NCBI GenBank assembly: GCA_021807595.1
Contig: JAKBCS010000004.1
Location: forward strand, 17,041-81,040
DNA from: Planctomycetota bacterium
GTDB lineage: Bacteria > Planctomycetota > Planctomycetia > Gemmatales > Gemmataceae
Length of the DNA: 64,000 nt
Reading direction: 5' to 3'
Part shown: one piece after another, positions 44,804 to 53,969 of the stretch
How the letters are laid out: each line of letters opens with the position of its first letter
Numbering within the stretch: the stretch's first letter is position 1
Made by a program: the position numbers and the translations under genes
The notes under the pieces: generated by a model
Told to the model about the DNA's origin: nothing
Seen by the model: the letters and a program-made list of their open reading frames with translations, nothing else
Databases searched by the model: none

Positions 44804-45481
44804 ATGCGCGGCGACAATCCAGACCAGGAAAACGGGACGGCACGCCTTTGCACGATGGGAATGGCCGTCGCCGCAGGGTTGTTTCGGCTCGTGCCCCATC
44901 CGTGGAACTTCACGCCGGTCGGCGCGCTCGGCTTATTCGGCGGGGCCAAGTTGCGAGCGTGGTTGGCGTATGGGCTGCCTCTGGCCGTCATGGCCGCATC
45001 CGATTTGTTGTTGTGGGTCAAAGATGGAAGCGAGCCGTTCAATCCTTGGGTTTACGGCTGTTTCCTGCTCGCCGTAACCTGGGGACGTTTGTTCCTGCGA
45101 AACGGAGGCGCGAAGCGGATGGTCGCCGTCAGCGTGCTGGTGAGCGCGCAATTTTTCTTGGTCACGAACTTCGGTGTCTGGCTGCACGGCATCCGCAATC
45201 ATCCCGCGCCGCCGGAGGGAACCGCCGTCGTGTGGAAGGACTATCCCGGCCTGCCCACGCCGGTACCCGTCGCCTTTGCTCCGAACCTATCGGGGTTGCT
45301 CGCTTGCTATGTCGCCGCCCTGCCGTTTGTCGGCACGAATGCTCCGCCGTTGGGCTTTTTCGGCAATCAATTGCTCGGTGATTTATTTTACACCATGCTG
45401 ATATTCGGATTGTCTGCGGCCATCGTCTATGGGCGGACTTCCGTCGGCCAAAAGCCCCTGCCGATGGTCGAGAGACGATAG
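44804..45481 (+). CDS. DUF6580-like membrane protein
   Basis: The 225-aa product has about five or six membrane segments. It includes NFTPVGALGLFGGAKLRAWLAYGLPLAVMAASDLLLW near the start and FFGNQLLGDLFYTMLIFGLSAAIVYG at the end, the pattern I associate with DUF6580, which resembles substrate-binding subunits of ECF transporters. No transporter ATPase is adjacent. The start at 44804 is the first ATG that leaves the conserved part whole; the ribosome site (GGGGAAACGAT) is moderate. Confidence 0.72.
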   Translation: MRGDNPDQENGTARLCTMGMAVAAGLFRLVPHPWNFTPVGALGLFGGAKLRAWLAYGLPLAVMAASDLLLWVKDGSEPFNPWVYGCFLLAVTWGRLFLRNGGAKRMVAVSVLVSAQFFLVTNFGVWLHGIRNHPAPPEGTAVVWKDYPGLPTPVPVAFAPNLSGLLACYVAALPFVGTNAPPLGFFGNQLLGDLFYTMLIFGLSAAIVYGRTSVGQKPLPMVERR

Positions 45482-45492
45482 GGGAACCCGAA

Positions 45493-45522
45493 TTGCCGCG
45501 CGAACCGAGTTTCTGGTATGAT
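45493..45522 (+). promoter_or_regulatory. Candidate promoter of prfB
   Basis: TTGCCG (45493-45498), 18 spacer bases and TATGAT (45517-45522) with an extended TG one base upstream fit a housekeeping promoter about 95 bases before the prfB start. A half copy of the AGCCGCGACGC repeat lies in the leader. Confidence 0.5.
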
Positions 45523-45538
45523 TGTCTCGTGAACTGTG

Positions 45539-45565
45539 GTTAGCCGCGACGCAAAGCGGAGCGCG
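45539..45565. repeat. Half copy of the AGCCGCGACGC repeat
   Basis: GGTTAGCCGCGACGCAAAGC... matches one arm of the REP-like family, in the prfB leader, with no opposite arm. Confidence 0.6.
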
Positions 45566-45617
45566 TTTTAAGCCCGATTCGATTTTTTCGCGAGACGATT
45601 ATCCCAAGAGGAATGTA

Positions 45618-46731
45618 ATGAACGCCGAATTACGACGCCGAAGCGATGAGGTCTTGAGCCGTTTGACGCAGTTGCGGGACTCTCTTTGACATCGCGGCCA
45701 AACAGTCCCAGCGCGAACAGCTGAACGCGCGGATGGGGCAACCGAATTTCTGGGACAACCCCGAAAAGGCGCAGCAAATCATTGCTCAATTGAAACCGCT
45801 CAACGGACTGCTCAAGCCTTACGAGGATTTGGAGTCCGTCGCCGGCGACGTTCAAGCTCTCGTCGAATTGGCCGACGAAGACGCGGGTTTGGAAGCCGAA
45901 CTCGAAAGCGAGTTGACTCCGTTCGAGAAACGGCTCGACGATTTCGAGATGCGCGCCATGCTCGATGGTCCGCAAGACGCCAGCAACGCCTACCTGCGCA
46001 TCCAAGCGGGAACCGGCGGCACCGAAGCCTGCGACTGGGCCGCGATGCTCATGCGCATGTATGCGCGCTGGGCCGAGCGAAACAGGTACGAGGTCGAAAT
46101 CGTCGACGAATTGTCCAACGAAGAAGCGGGCATTCGCAACGCCACCCTGCACATTCGCGGCGATTACGCCTACGGCAACCTCCAGAGCGAGGCCGGGGTG
46201 CATCGACTGGTGCGCATCAGTCCGTTCGACGCGAACGCGCGACGGCAAACGTCGTTCGCGGCCGTGGACGTGATCCCGGAAATCGAAGGGACAATCGAGA
46301 TCGAAATACGCTCCGATGAGTTGCGGCGCGACACGTTTCGCAGCGGCGGCCCCGGCGGCCAGCATCAGAACAAGACCGAGAGCGGCGTGCGCTACACCCA
46401 TCTCCCGACGGGCATCGCCGCCGAAAGCCGCAGTCAACGCAGCCAGCATAAAAACGACGAAATGGCTCTAAAAATGCTCAAGGCCAAACTCTATCAGGTC
46501 GAGGAACAGAAGCGCAAGGCCGAGGTCGACAAGCTGTACGACGAAAAGGGCGAAGTGGCGTGGGGCTATCAAATTCGCAACTATGTCATGCAGCCATACA
46601 CACTGGTCAAGGATGTGCGCACCGAAGTGCAAACGCCGCAAGTCGGAAATGTCCTCGACGGCGAGATCGACGATTTCATTCAGGCTTATCTGCGTCTGAA
46701 GGCCGAACGCCGGCACAAGAAGGCGAGATAA
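45618..46731 (+). CDS. prfB: Peptide chain release factor 2, with +1 frameshift site
   Basis: RF2 ends translation at UGA and UAA. The first 23 codons from ATG 45618 (MNAELRRRSDEVLSRLTQLR...) end at CTT TGA C; skipping one base continues as DIAAKQSQREQLNARMGQPNFWDNPEKAQQ and runs to 46731, giving about 370 aa in all. The catalytic GGPGGQHQNKTESGVRYTH and RSQRSQHKND are present. In the recognition region the usual SPF tripeptide of RF2 is present in RISPFDANARRQTSF. The track ORF at 45733 is only the part after the shift. Confidence 0.96.
45684..45690 (+). promoter_or_regulatory. Programmed +1 frameshift site of prfB
   Basis: CTTTGAC is the conserved slip site by which RF2 controls its own synthesis: when RF2 is scarce, ribosomes pause at TGA and shift to GAC. 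The usual upstream AGGGGG element is replaced by the weaker GCGGGA four bases before CTT. Confidence 0.92.
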
Positions 46732-46989
46732 CCGCTACGCGGACCTCAAGGAACGGAGCGCCGTGGGTCTCTCGATTCGTCTCGAATCGGGAGATTTACG
46801 TCGTCCCGTTCGTCGATTTTTGTGTACTGAATTTTCGTTCAGATACCGAGTGCCCCCTCCGTCGCTACCTTGGTGAGAGATGAACTTTCCGAGTCGTCGA
46901 AGTGTCTTTGCTCGGAGAGACGGAGGATAGCGGGAAAACATGCGGCGAACAACGAACGCGAATGAGGCGTTGGGAATCAGAAAGAAGAC
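46732..46989. other. Gap between prfB and the tRNA promoter
   Basis: No ORF with family likeness, no RNA gene and no strong hairpin was found. The minus-strand 86-aa track ORF here has no ribosome site or recognisable sequence. The promoter at 46990-47018 follows. Confidence 0.5.
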
Positions 46990-47018
46990 TTGCAACGCTT
47001 ATGCCGCCTTCCTATACT
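46990..47018 (+). promoter_or_regulatory. Promoter of the tRNA-tuf operon
   Basis: TTGCAA (46990-46995), exactly 17 spacer bases and TATACT (47013-47018) form a strong sigma-70-type promoter 23 bases before the first tRNA. This is the best promoter match in the window. Confidence 0.75.
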
Positions 47019-47041
47019 TACTCTTTCCGCTTGCCGGGTCC

Positions 47042-47115
47042 GCTAGCGTAGCTCAATCAGGCAGAGTACCGGTTTTGTAAACCGGTGGTTGCGGGTTCGA
47101 TTCCCGCCGCTAGCT
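47042..47115 (+). tRNA. tRNA-Thr (TGT)
   Basis: The acceptor arms GCTAGCG and CGCTAGC pair fully. The anticodon arm CCGGT-TTTGTAA-ACCGG gives anticodon TGT, and the T arm GCGGGTTCGATTCCCGC is complete. CCA is not encoded. It is the first member of the tRNA cluster before tuf. Confidence 0.95.
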
Positions 47116-47185
47116 TCCGCACGAAGATGTTCGTCGGCGAGCCGATTGCGCCAGGTTAGTCTGGTGATGGGGGCAAGAGATAAAC

Positions 47186-47269
47186 GGGCAGATGGCCGAG
47201 CGGCCAATGGCACCAGACTGTAAATCTGGCGAGGTCTCCTCTACGCAGGTTCGAATCCTGCTCTGCCCA
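47186..47269 (+). tRNA. tRNA-Tyr (GTA)
   Basis: The acceptor arms GGGCAGA and TCTGCCC pair. The anticodon arm CCAGA-CTGTAAA-TCTGG gives GTA. The long variable arm (CGAGGTCTCCTCTACG) marks a class II tRNA, as expected for Tyr in bacteria. Confidence 0.95.
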
Positions 47270-47322
47270 TCGGTTCACGCGAGGATGGATGACGAATAGA
47301 TGATGCAACGAGTATTGCTATC

Positions 47323-47395
47323 GCGGGTGTAGCTCAACTGGCAGAGCATCGGCTTTCCAAGCCGAATGTTACGGGTTCGATTCCCGTCACCCGCT
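47323..47395 (+). tRNA. tRNA-Gly (TCC)
   Basis: The acceptor arms GCGGGTG and CACCCGC pair. The anticodon arm TCGGC-TTTCCAA-GCCGA gives TCC, and the T arm ACGGGTTCGATTCCCGT is complete. Confidence 0.95.
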
Positions 47396-47480
47396 TTGCT
47401 CGATGGGAAGAAGTCGGGCGCGTTGCCGAATTCAAACCCTCGGATGCTCCGGAATTATCGATTCGCCTGCGATTTCTACC

Positions 47481-47553
47481 GCTGCTGTAGCTCAGCTGGT
47501 AGAGCACCTCATTGGTAATGAGGAGGTCTCGGGTTCAAGTCCCGACAGCAGCT
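47481..47553 (+). tRNA. tRNA-Thr (GGT)
   Basis: The acceptor arms GCTGCTG and CAGCAGC pair. The anticodon arm CCTCA-TTGGTAA-TGAGG gives GGT. It lies 77 bases before tuf, the usual last tRNA of this cluster. Confidence 0.95.
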
Positions 47554-47630
47554 TTCGTTTTGAGGATAAGTATCACCCCGAGTCCAGTGCGAAATCTGGG
47601 CCACTAGCTTTTGAAACGAGCGGAGGAACG

Positions 47631-48872
<1,242 letters not shown>

Positions 48873-48883
48873 GTTGGTTTGCC

Positions 48884-48919
48884 CATCCCGAACGGGGGTG
48901 TGCGCCCCCGCTCGGGATG
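48884..48919. terminator. Hairpin between tuf and rpmG
   Basis: CATCCCGAACGGGGG and CCCCCGCTCGGGATG pair with one mismatch around TGTGCG. There is no U-run after it and rpmG begins 20 bases later, so it may be an attenuator or an mRNA end/processing point rather than a full terminator. Confidence 0.65.
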
Positions 48920-48939
48920 AGCAAACGAAGGAATTCACC

Positions 48940-49092
48940 ATGCGCGAATACGTTTGGCTCGAATGTACGGTATGCGGCGCGCGGAACTACCGCACCGAGA
49001 AGGAAACGCGCGGTGCCGATCGCCTCGAACGAAAGAAGTTCTGCCGTAAAGAACGCAAACACACCCCGCACAAGGAAACGCGGAAGAAGTAG
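48940..49092 (+). CDS. rpmG: Ribosomal protein bL33
   Basis: The 50-aa product MREYVWLECTVCGARNYRTEK...DRLERKKFCRKERKHTPHKETRKK fits bL33 of the large subunit. The first zinc pair CTVC is present, while the second pair normally written CxxC is FCRKE, so only one Cys remains there and zinc binding is probably lost or altered. GAAGGAATTCACC precedes the ATG. Position between tuf and tRNA-Trp/secE is classic. Confidence 0.93.
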   Translation: MREYVWLECTVCGARNYRTEKETRGADRLERKKFCRKERKHTPHKETRKK

Positions 49093-49122
49093 CGAGAACC
49101 GCACCGACTAGCATCTATTAGA

Positions 49123-49181
49123 GTTAGCCGCGACCCGAAGGGGAGCGCGATACTTGCGCTCCCCTTCGGGTCGCGGCTAAC
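49123..49181. repeat. REP-like palindrome, AGCCGCGAC family (copy A3)
   Basis: A perfect 26-base inverted repeat (GTTAGCCGCGACCCGAAGGG... and its complement) with loop GATACTT lies between rpmG and tRNA-Trp. Confidence 0.85.
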
Positions 49182-49241
49182 CGACGAAGGGGAGCGCGTT
49201 ACTCGCGCCTCCCTCCGGGTCGCGGCTAACCGACGAAGGGG
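49143..49241. repeat. Tandem 49-base repeat entering tRNA-Trp
   Basis: Two copies with a 49-base period share GAGCGCG...CGGGTCGCGGCTAACCGACGAAGGGG, with a few differences. The second copy ends with the first five bases (AGGGG) of the tRNA-Trp gene, so the repeat unit includes the tRNA 5' end. Confidence 0.8.
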
Positions 49242-49309
49242 TGTAGCTCAATTGGTAGAGCACTGGTCTCCAAAACCAGCGGTTGAGCGTTCGAGTCGCT
49301 CCGCCCCTG
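49237..49309 (+). tRNA. tRNA-Trp (CCA)
   Basis: The acceptor arms AGGGGTG and CGCCCCT pair (one G-T). The anticodon arm CTGGT-CTCCAAA-ACCAG gives CCA, for Trp. It lies between rpmG and secE, the conserved position. Confidence 0.95.
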
Positions 49310-49337
49310 CTTTGCAACGGAGTTGGCGTCAGCGTGG

Positions 49338-49357
49338 GTCAGGCTTTCCAGCCTGAC
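49338..49357. repeat. Short hairpin GTCAGGCT-TTCC-AGCCTGAC
   Basis: A perfect 8-base stem with a TTCC loop lies between tRNA-Trp and secE. It may be a processing signal for the tRNA-mRNA transcript or a dispersed repeat. Confidence 0.6.
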
Positions 49358-49399
49358 GGTTGGATGTGGAAGTCCGACCGATGTGCTTTTTGAGTCAGG

Positions 49400-50698
49400 A
49401 TGGGAACTGTCATGGCTGTGGCCATTAAAAATACCCCGGAGGTCGCCTCCGCGAGCCTGTTCGGCCGCACACAGGTCGCCGCTCTCGTCGGAGCCGCTTA
49501 TCTGGTCGGCACGCTCGGAATCGTCTTCTATCTTTTGCCTACCCTCTGGCAAGTGCTGGGCTGGACCGGGAAGGCCGCCGCGATGATGCTCGGAGCGAGT
49601 CAACTCGCCGCGCTCGTCGGGCTGCTCGTCTTCGGTTCGCTCCTCCTCGGATCGAAGGCGGCGCACGGCATTCGCGCCGGCATCTTTGTCGCATTCCTCG
49701 GCTTCGTCCTGATTCTGTTGCTGACCCGTTGGGCGAGTTTGTGGATCGAATACTGGAGTTTTCATCGCTTATGGTTCGGCCCCTCCACCGGATCGATTCT
49801 CACGGTCATCGTCGGCTTGGCTTTGCTGATTTTGGGCGGACGGTTCTTTCTTCTCCCGGCCACCGAGCGCTATCTAACCCTCCTAGAGGATCAAGGCTGG
49901 TTCAGCGGTCGACCCTACAAGGCGCTGCAAGGGATGCGCGTTCGCCGCGGCACTATCTTCGGCATTCTTCTGCTCCTCGGTTCGGGGATCTGGTCGCTTA
50001 TGTCGCAGGGCACGCTGCGGAAGGGCGACCGCAATTGGGCGTTGGATGTCCCCTTTTCGGGACGAGTCAACATCGAATCGAAGGGCGATGTTCCCGTCGA
50101 GGTCTTCTCTCGCTATGTGAGCGATTGGGAGACGCGCTTCGCCGAACACGATCTGATCGTCGATCGCTTCCTCCTCCAAGAAATTAATACCAACGTCGAT
50201 CGTTCTCGCTACGTCAAGATTGTCGAACCGGGCGATTCCAAATACCAGCCGAATGATATCGTAGAGCTCGCGAAGTACAAGGAAGAAGAACAACGACTGA
50301 AAAAGAACGACGAAACCCCACCGGCGGTGGTCGCTCCGGAGCCGGCTTCGGGACCGTTAAGCTATCGCTCGATCACGCTATTGCCGTCGCTTCAGTTCAC
50401 GGTTCCTTTGTTGTTATTGGCGGGGGGTCTGTGGTTGGCTTGGCGCGTCGTCAATGTGCCTGCCTTTGCCGATTTTCTCATCGCCACCGAAGCCGAAATC
50501 AACAAAGTCTCATGGACCACACAACGGAGACTGGTTCAGGATACCATCGTCGTCCTCGTTACCGTACTCCTTACGGCATTCTACCTCTTCAGTATGGACA
50601 TCGTGTGGAAGTCCGTGTTGAGTTGGCCGCCCATCGGGGTTTTGAAAATATCCGAAAAACAAGATTCCTCACAACCCGTCGATGAACGACCTTGGTGA
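49400..50698 (+). CDS. secE: Preprotein translocase SecE with long N-terminal extension
   Basis: The last 75 residues (FLIATEAEINKVSWTTQRRLVQDTIVVLVTVLLTAFYLFSMDIVW) are a normal SecE: amphipathic helix, conserved VSWTT and one membrane span. The full protein is 432 aa, against 60-130 in most bacteria. The extra part has about five membrane segments (AALVGAAYLVGTLGIVFYLL, LAALVGLLVFGSLLLG, GIFVAFLGFVLILLL, ILTVIVGLALLILGG, TIFGILLLLGSGIWSLM), a soluble domain of about 130 residues (RVNIESKGDVPVEVFSRYVSDW) and another span before the SecE part. SecE clamps SecY in the membrane. Either the ATG at 49400 or at 49412 could be the start. nusG follows after 4 bases. Confidence 0.9.
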   Translation: MGTVMAVAIKNTPEVASASLFGRTQVAALVGAAYLVGTLGIVFYLLPTLWQVLGWTGKAAAMMLGASQLAALVGLLVFGSLLLGSKAAHGIRAGIFVAFLGFVLILLLTRWASLWIEYWSFHRLWFGPSTGSILTVIVGLALLILGGRFFLLPATERYLTLLEDQGWFSGRPYKALQGMRVRRGTIFGILLLLGSGIWSLMSQGTLRKGDRNWALDVPFSGRVNIESKGDVPVEVFSRYVSDWETRFAEHDLIVDRFLLQEINTNVDRSRYVKIVEPGDSKYQPNDIVELAKYKEEEQRLKKNDETPPAVVAPEPASGPLSYRSITLLPSLQFTVPLLLLAGGLWLAWRVVNVPAFADFLIATEAEINKVSWTTQRRLVQDTIVVLVTVLLTAFYLFSMDIVWKSVLSWPPIGVLKISEKQDSSQPVDERPW

Positions 50699-50702
50699 GT
50701 GA

Positions 50703-51560
50703 ATGGCAAGCAGCAGAGCGCGTTCAACGTTTCTCGCTCTCGACGAACAAAGAGTCTGGGTCATGACAGAACCTGTAACCAATCCTGAGTTTTCGGTCGT
50801 CGCGCCGCCGCCGGTACCGCCGGAAGCTGTCCGCGAAGAACCCGCGCCTTCCCCCGCGGAGACAATGGCCGAGCCTCCGTCGTCAGACGCCTCGCTCATG
50901 GAAGCTCCCGATTCGATGGATAGTCCAGAACCGGAAGCGGAATCCGAGCCAGCTGCATCCGAGCCGGAAGCCATCGAACCGGAGACGCCGGTCGAGCCGC
51001 CGAGCAAAAAACATTGGTACGTCGTCAAGGTGCAAAGCGGGCGCGAGGAGTCGATCAAGGACTCCATCGAACGCCGCGTCAAAATCGAAGGTCTCGAAGA
51101 GTATTACGGACAGATCGTCATTCCCGTGGAGCGCGTCACCGAGATGCGCAACGGCAAGCGCGTGCAGAAGGAACGTAAACTCTATCCGGGATATTTAATG
51201 GTCGAGGTGGAATACAACGACCATATTCTCTATCTATTTCGAGAGACCTCCGGCGTCGGCGATTTTGTGGGCGGTTCGGTGACGCGTGCCCCGCAGCCCA
51301 TGTCGGATCGCGAAATCGAACGGATGTTGCACGGGCAACAAAAGGGCGGAGAAACGAAGACCGAGGAAGGCAAAGTCGTCTACACCAAGCCGCGCTTCGG
51401 CCCCAGTGACCGCGTCAAAGTCACCGATGGCACCTTTGCCGGTATGGAAGGCGAAGTGAAAGAACTGCACGACCAAAAGGGCAGCGTCAGCGTCGAGTTG
51501 ACGATTTTCGGCCGTCCGGTGCAGGTCGAGTTTGAATATTGGCAAGTGGAACAAGCGTAA
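50703..51560 (+). CDS. nusG: Transcription factor NusG with acidic N-terminal extension
   Basis: NusG binds RNA polymerase, limits pausing and links to Rho or the ribosome. The 285-aa product has a disordered Pro/Glu-rich N-terminus of about 100 residues (PEPEAESEPAASEPEAIEPE), then the NGN domain (KKHWYVVKVQSGREESIKDSI...ERKLYPGYLMVEVEY...GVGDFVG) and the KOW domain (FGPSDRVKVTDGTFAGMEGEVKEL). The start at 50703 has GGTGAGTGA before it; the ATG at 50763 would shorten the tail by 20 residues. Confidence 0.96.
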   Translation: MASSRARSTFLALDEQRVWVMTEPVTNPEFSVVAPPPVPPEAVREEPAPSPAETMAEPPSSDASLMEAPDSMDSPEPEAESEPAASEPEAIEPETPVEPPSKKHWYVVKVQSGREESIKDSIERRVKIEGLEEYYGQIVIPVERVTEMRNGKRVQKERKLYPGYLMVEVEYNDHILYLFRETSGVGDFVGGSVTRAPQPMSDREIERMLHGQQKGGETKTEEGKVVYTKPRFGPSDRVKVTDGTFAGMEGEVKELHDQKGSVSVELTIFGRPVQVEFEYWQVEQA

Positions 51561-51570
51561 ATCGGTAAAT

Positions 51571-51634
51571 CGGAGCCGGAAGCGCAAGCGACGGAAAAAA
51601 AACGTTTTTGCCGTCGCTTGCGCTTCCGGTTTCG
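51571..51634. repeat. Palindromic repeat, GGAGCCGGAAGCG family (copy B4), possible terminator
   Basis: CGGAGCCGGAAGCGCAAGCG... and its complement pair over 24 bases, with AAAAAAAACGTTTTTG in the loop that can pair further. It separates nusG from rplK and is the strongest hairpin of this family. As the operon continues downstream, it may attenuate rather than end transcription. Confidence 0.75.
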
Positions 51635-51684
51635 AGTCCGACGAATGAGTTTTGTACGCGAGTGCGTCGAGAAAGGTTATATCC

Positions 51685-52149
51685 ATGGCGCGTCAGGTTA
51701 CCGCGCAGATTAAGTTGCAAGTCCCCGGCGGCACGGCCACGCCCGCGCCTCCCGTCGGCCCCGCGCTCGGCCAACACGGCGTGAATATCGGACAATTTGT
51801 GTCTCAATTCAACGAGCGATCGAAGGAGATGCGCGGAATCACCCTGCCGGTTGTGATTACCGTCTACTCCGACCGCAGTTTCGATTTCATCATCAAAAGC
51901 CCTCCGGCGGCGGTTCTCCTCAAGCAAGCGGCCGGCATCCCGCTCGAGAAGAAAAAGGGCGGCGAAGTCATCAGCGCCGAGGAAAAAGCCAAGGCCAGCG
52001 GCAAATACAAGGGCTTCAAAGTGACGCCGGCGCAAGTGCGCGAGATCGCCCAGAAGAAGCTGCAAGACCTCAACGCGCGCGACGTGGATCACGCCATGCG
52101 CATTATCGAAGGCACGGCCCGTAGTTTGGGGCTGGCCGTCGAGGTCTAA
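51685..52149 (+). CDS. rplK: Ribosomal protein uL11
   Basis: The 154-aa product shows [42 protein letters not shown] and KTPPAA-like [13 protein letters not shown], plus the C-terminal rRNA-binding helix region [23 protein letters not shown]. It binds 23S rRNA at the GTPase centre. AAAGG is nine bases before the ATG at 51685; the track start 11 codons earlier is not supported. Confidence 0.97.
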   Translation: MARQVTAQIKLQVPGGTATPAPPVGPALGQHGVNIGQFVSQFNERSKEMRGITLPVVITVYSDRSFDFIIKSPPAAVLLKQAAGIPLEKKKGGEVISAEEKAKASGKYKGFKVTPAQVREIAQKKLQDLNARDVDHAMRIIEGTARSLGLAVEV

Positions 52150-52266
52150 ACCAAGTAAGAAACTATCTGGTTCCCGTTCAGAACCAACCCGAAGCGTTGG
52201 CCAGAGCCATTCTCGCCGTACCTTCGTGCTGGTCTTGAGTGTTATTGACTTAGAATCGACAGGATC

Positions 52267-53181
52267 ATGGCCAAGAAAAAAACCGACGAGGCCGTCGCCG
52301 AAGCCGTAACGACACCGACCGTACCCGCCGGTGGCGAGGAAAAGAAATCGCGCCCCCCCAAGGCGAAAGCCCCCAAGGCCGAGAGCGAATCCGCGCCGCC
52401 GGTCGCTCCCTCTGCCGCCCCTGCTCCGGTCGCGACGTCCGCGTCGACCAAGAAAAAGGGGCAGCAACCCGGCAAGCCGCCGCATAAGGGCAAGAAGCTC
52501 CTCAACCGCCTTAAAAACGACCACCAAAAGATTGCTAAGGCTGGCATCGTTCCGCTCAAACAAGCGATTGGGCTGCTCAAGCAAATCAAGCGCGCCAAGT
52601 TCGACGAAACCGTTGAAGTGCATATGTCGCTCGGCATCGACACGACGCAGAGCGATCAGATGATTCGCGGCAGTGTGCCGTTGCCTCACGGACTCGGCAA
52701 GGTGAAGCGCGTGGTGGTTTTCTGTCAGGGCGACAACGTCGCCAAAGCCAAGGAAGCCGGAGCGGACTTCGCCGGCGGCGACGAACTCGTCGAGAAGGTG
52801 CAGAAGGAAGGCTGGCTCGATTTCGACGTGGCCCTGGCCACGCAGGAAATGATGGGCAAGGTCAGCCGCCTCGGCAAGGTTCTCGGTCCGCGCGGCCTGA
52901 TGCCGACGCCCAAGGCCGGCACGGTGGTTACCGCCGGACAAGATGTGGCCCAAGCGGTGCGCGAACAGAAAGCCGGCAAGGTCGAGTATCGCTCCGATAA
53001 GGGCGGCAACGTCCATGCCGGGGTCGGCAAGATCAGTTTCGACGAGGACAAGATCGCGGCGAATGTGGTCGCCTTCGTCGAACAAGTCCGCGCCGCCAAA
53101 CCGGCTGGCATCAAAGGTAATTATGTGAAGTCAATCACCCTCGCGGCGACTATGACACCTGGCATCCCCGTCACCATGTAA
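52267..53181 (+). CDS. rplA: Ribosomal protein uL1 with N-terminal extension
   Basis: The 304-aa product has a 75-residue Lys/Ala/Pro-rich extension ([12 protein letters not shown]..., [20 protein letters not shown]) before the normal L1 fold: [60 protein letters not shown] and [18 protein letters not shown]1 forms the stalk near the E site and in many bacteria represses its own operon. The extension is not in the usual 230-aa form. Confidence 0.96.
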   Translation: MAKKKTDEAVAEAVTTPTVPAGGEEKKSRPPKAKAPKAESESAPPVAPSAAPAPVATSASTKKKGQQPGKPPHKGKKLLNRLKNDHQKIAKAGIVPLKQAIGLLKQIKRAKFDETVEVHMSLGIDTTQSDQMIRGSVPLPHGLGKVKRVVVFCQGDNVAKAKEAGADFAGGDELVEKVQKEGWLDFDVALATQEMMGKVSRLGKVLGPRGLMPTPKAGTVVTAGQDVAQAVREQKAGKVEYRSDKGGNVHAGVGKISFDEDKIAANVVAFVEQVRAAKPAGIKGNYVKSITLAATMTPGIPVTM

Positions 53182-53276
53182 GATCGGCTATTGGCGATCG
53201 GCGATCGGCTATCGGCTTAAGAGGCCGGATAGCGATTTGGACCGAGAGCCGAACGCCGATTGCCGAAAGCCGAAGT
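53182..53276. repeat. rplA-rplJ gap with GATCGGC short repeats
   Basis: GATCGGCTATTGGCGATCGGCGATCGGCTATCGGC is a run of related 7-14 base units, followed at 53245-53270 by partly complementary AGCCGAACGCCGATTGCCGAAAGCCG, so a stem can form. This is where the L10-L12 autoregulatory leader would lie. Confidence 0.55.
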
Positions 53277-53849
53277 ATGAGCAAATTCATCAAGCAGATG
53301 GAAATGGATGCGTTGCGGAGCGATTTCACGGGCGTCCGCGACGCAGTGGTGTTGAGCGTGAAAGGGCTGGATTGCCAACTCGAAGGCTCGCTGCGCGCCA
53401 CGCTTCGCAAGAAGAATATCCGCCTGAAGATGGTCAAGAATAGTCTGACCCGGCGCGTGTTCAACGACCTGGGGGTTCCCATTCCCGCCGAGTCTCCGCT
53501 CTGGGCTGGGCCGACGACGTTCGCGTGGGGTGCCAACAGTATCGCCGAGTTGAGCCGGGCTATCGACGACGAGTTGAAGAAGTCCAAAAACTCGGCGGCC
53601 TACAAAGACAAAGTCAACATCAAAGGCGCGCTGGCCGACGGCCAGGTAATCGGTTTCGATCTGGCGCTGAAGATGCCGACGCGCGAAGAGGCCATCGCGC
53701 AGATCGTCGGCACGATCCTGGGGCCGGGATCGGCACTGGCCGGCTGCTTGCTCGGACCGATTTCGCAAGTGGCCAGCCAGATTCAGACCCTCGCCGAGAA
53801 GACCGAAAGCGCGGCCGACGAGGCCGCCCCTGCTCCCGTCGCGGGATGA
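53277..53849 (+). CDS. rplJ: Ribosomal protein uL10
   Basis: The 190-aa product has the L10 pattern: FIKQMEMDALRSDFTGVRDAVVLSVKGLDCQLEGSLRATLRKKNIRLKMVKNSLTRRVF and GPTTFAW, with the C-terminal helix IAQIVGTILGPGSALAGCLLGPISQVASQIQTLAEK that binds L7/L12 dimers. It anchors the stalk on 23S rRNA. It precedes rplL, as usual. Confidence 0.95.
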   Translation: MSKFIKQMEMDALRSDFTGVRDAVVLSVKGLDCQLEGSLRATLRKKNIRLKMVKNSLTRRVFNDLGVPIPAESPLWAGPTTFAWGANSIAELSRAIDDELKKSKNSAAYKDKVNIKGALADGQVIGFDLALKMPTREEAIAQIVGTILGPGSALAGCLLGPISQVASQIQTLAEKTESAADEAAPAPVAG

Positions 53850-53860
53850 TTGAAGTCGTT

Positions 53861-53888
53861 CTCCGCGTCCCTTCGGGGCGCGGCTAAA
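53861..53888. repeat. Half copy of the GCGGCTAA repeat arm
   Basis: CTCCGCGTCCCTTCGGGGCGCGGCTAAA matches the right arm of the AGCCGCGAC family. It lies between rplJ and rplL. Confidence 0.55.
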
Positions 53889-53969
53889 ATGGGATTTACA
53901 CGATAGGCTATTACGCGAATCGCCGCACCGCTTCACGCGGCAAACGCATCAGGAAAGGAATAGTAGACC

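Noticed and set aside
53182-53220. Short GATCGGC repeats as a possible CRISPR array
   Set aside because: Units are 7-14 bases, irregular and without unique spacers; no cas gene is present.
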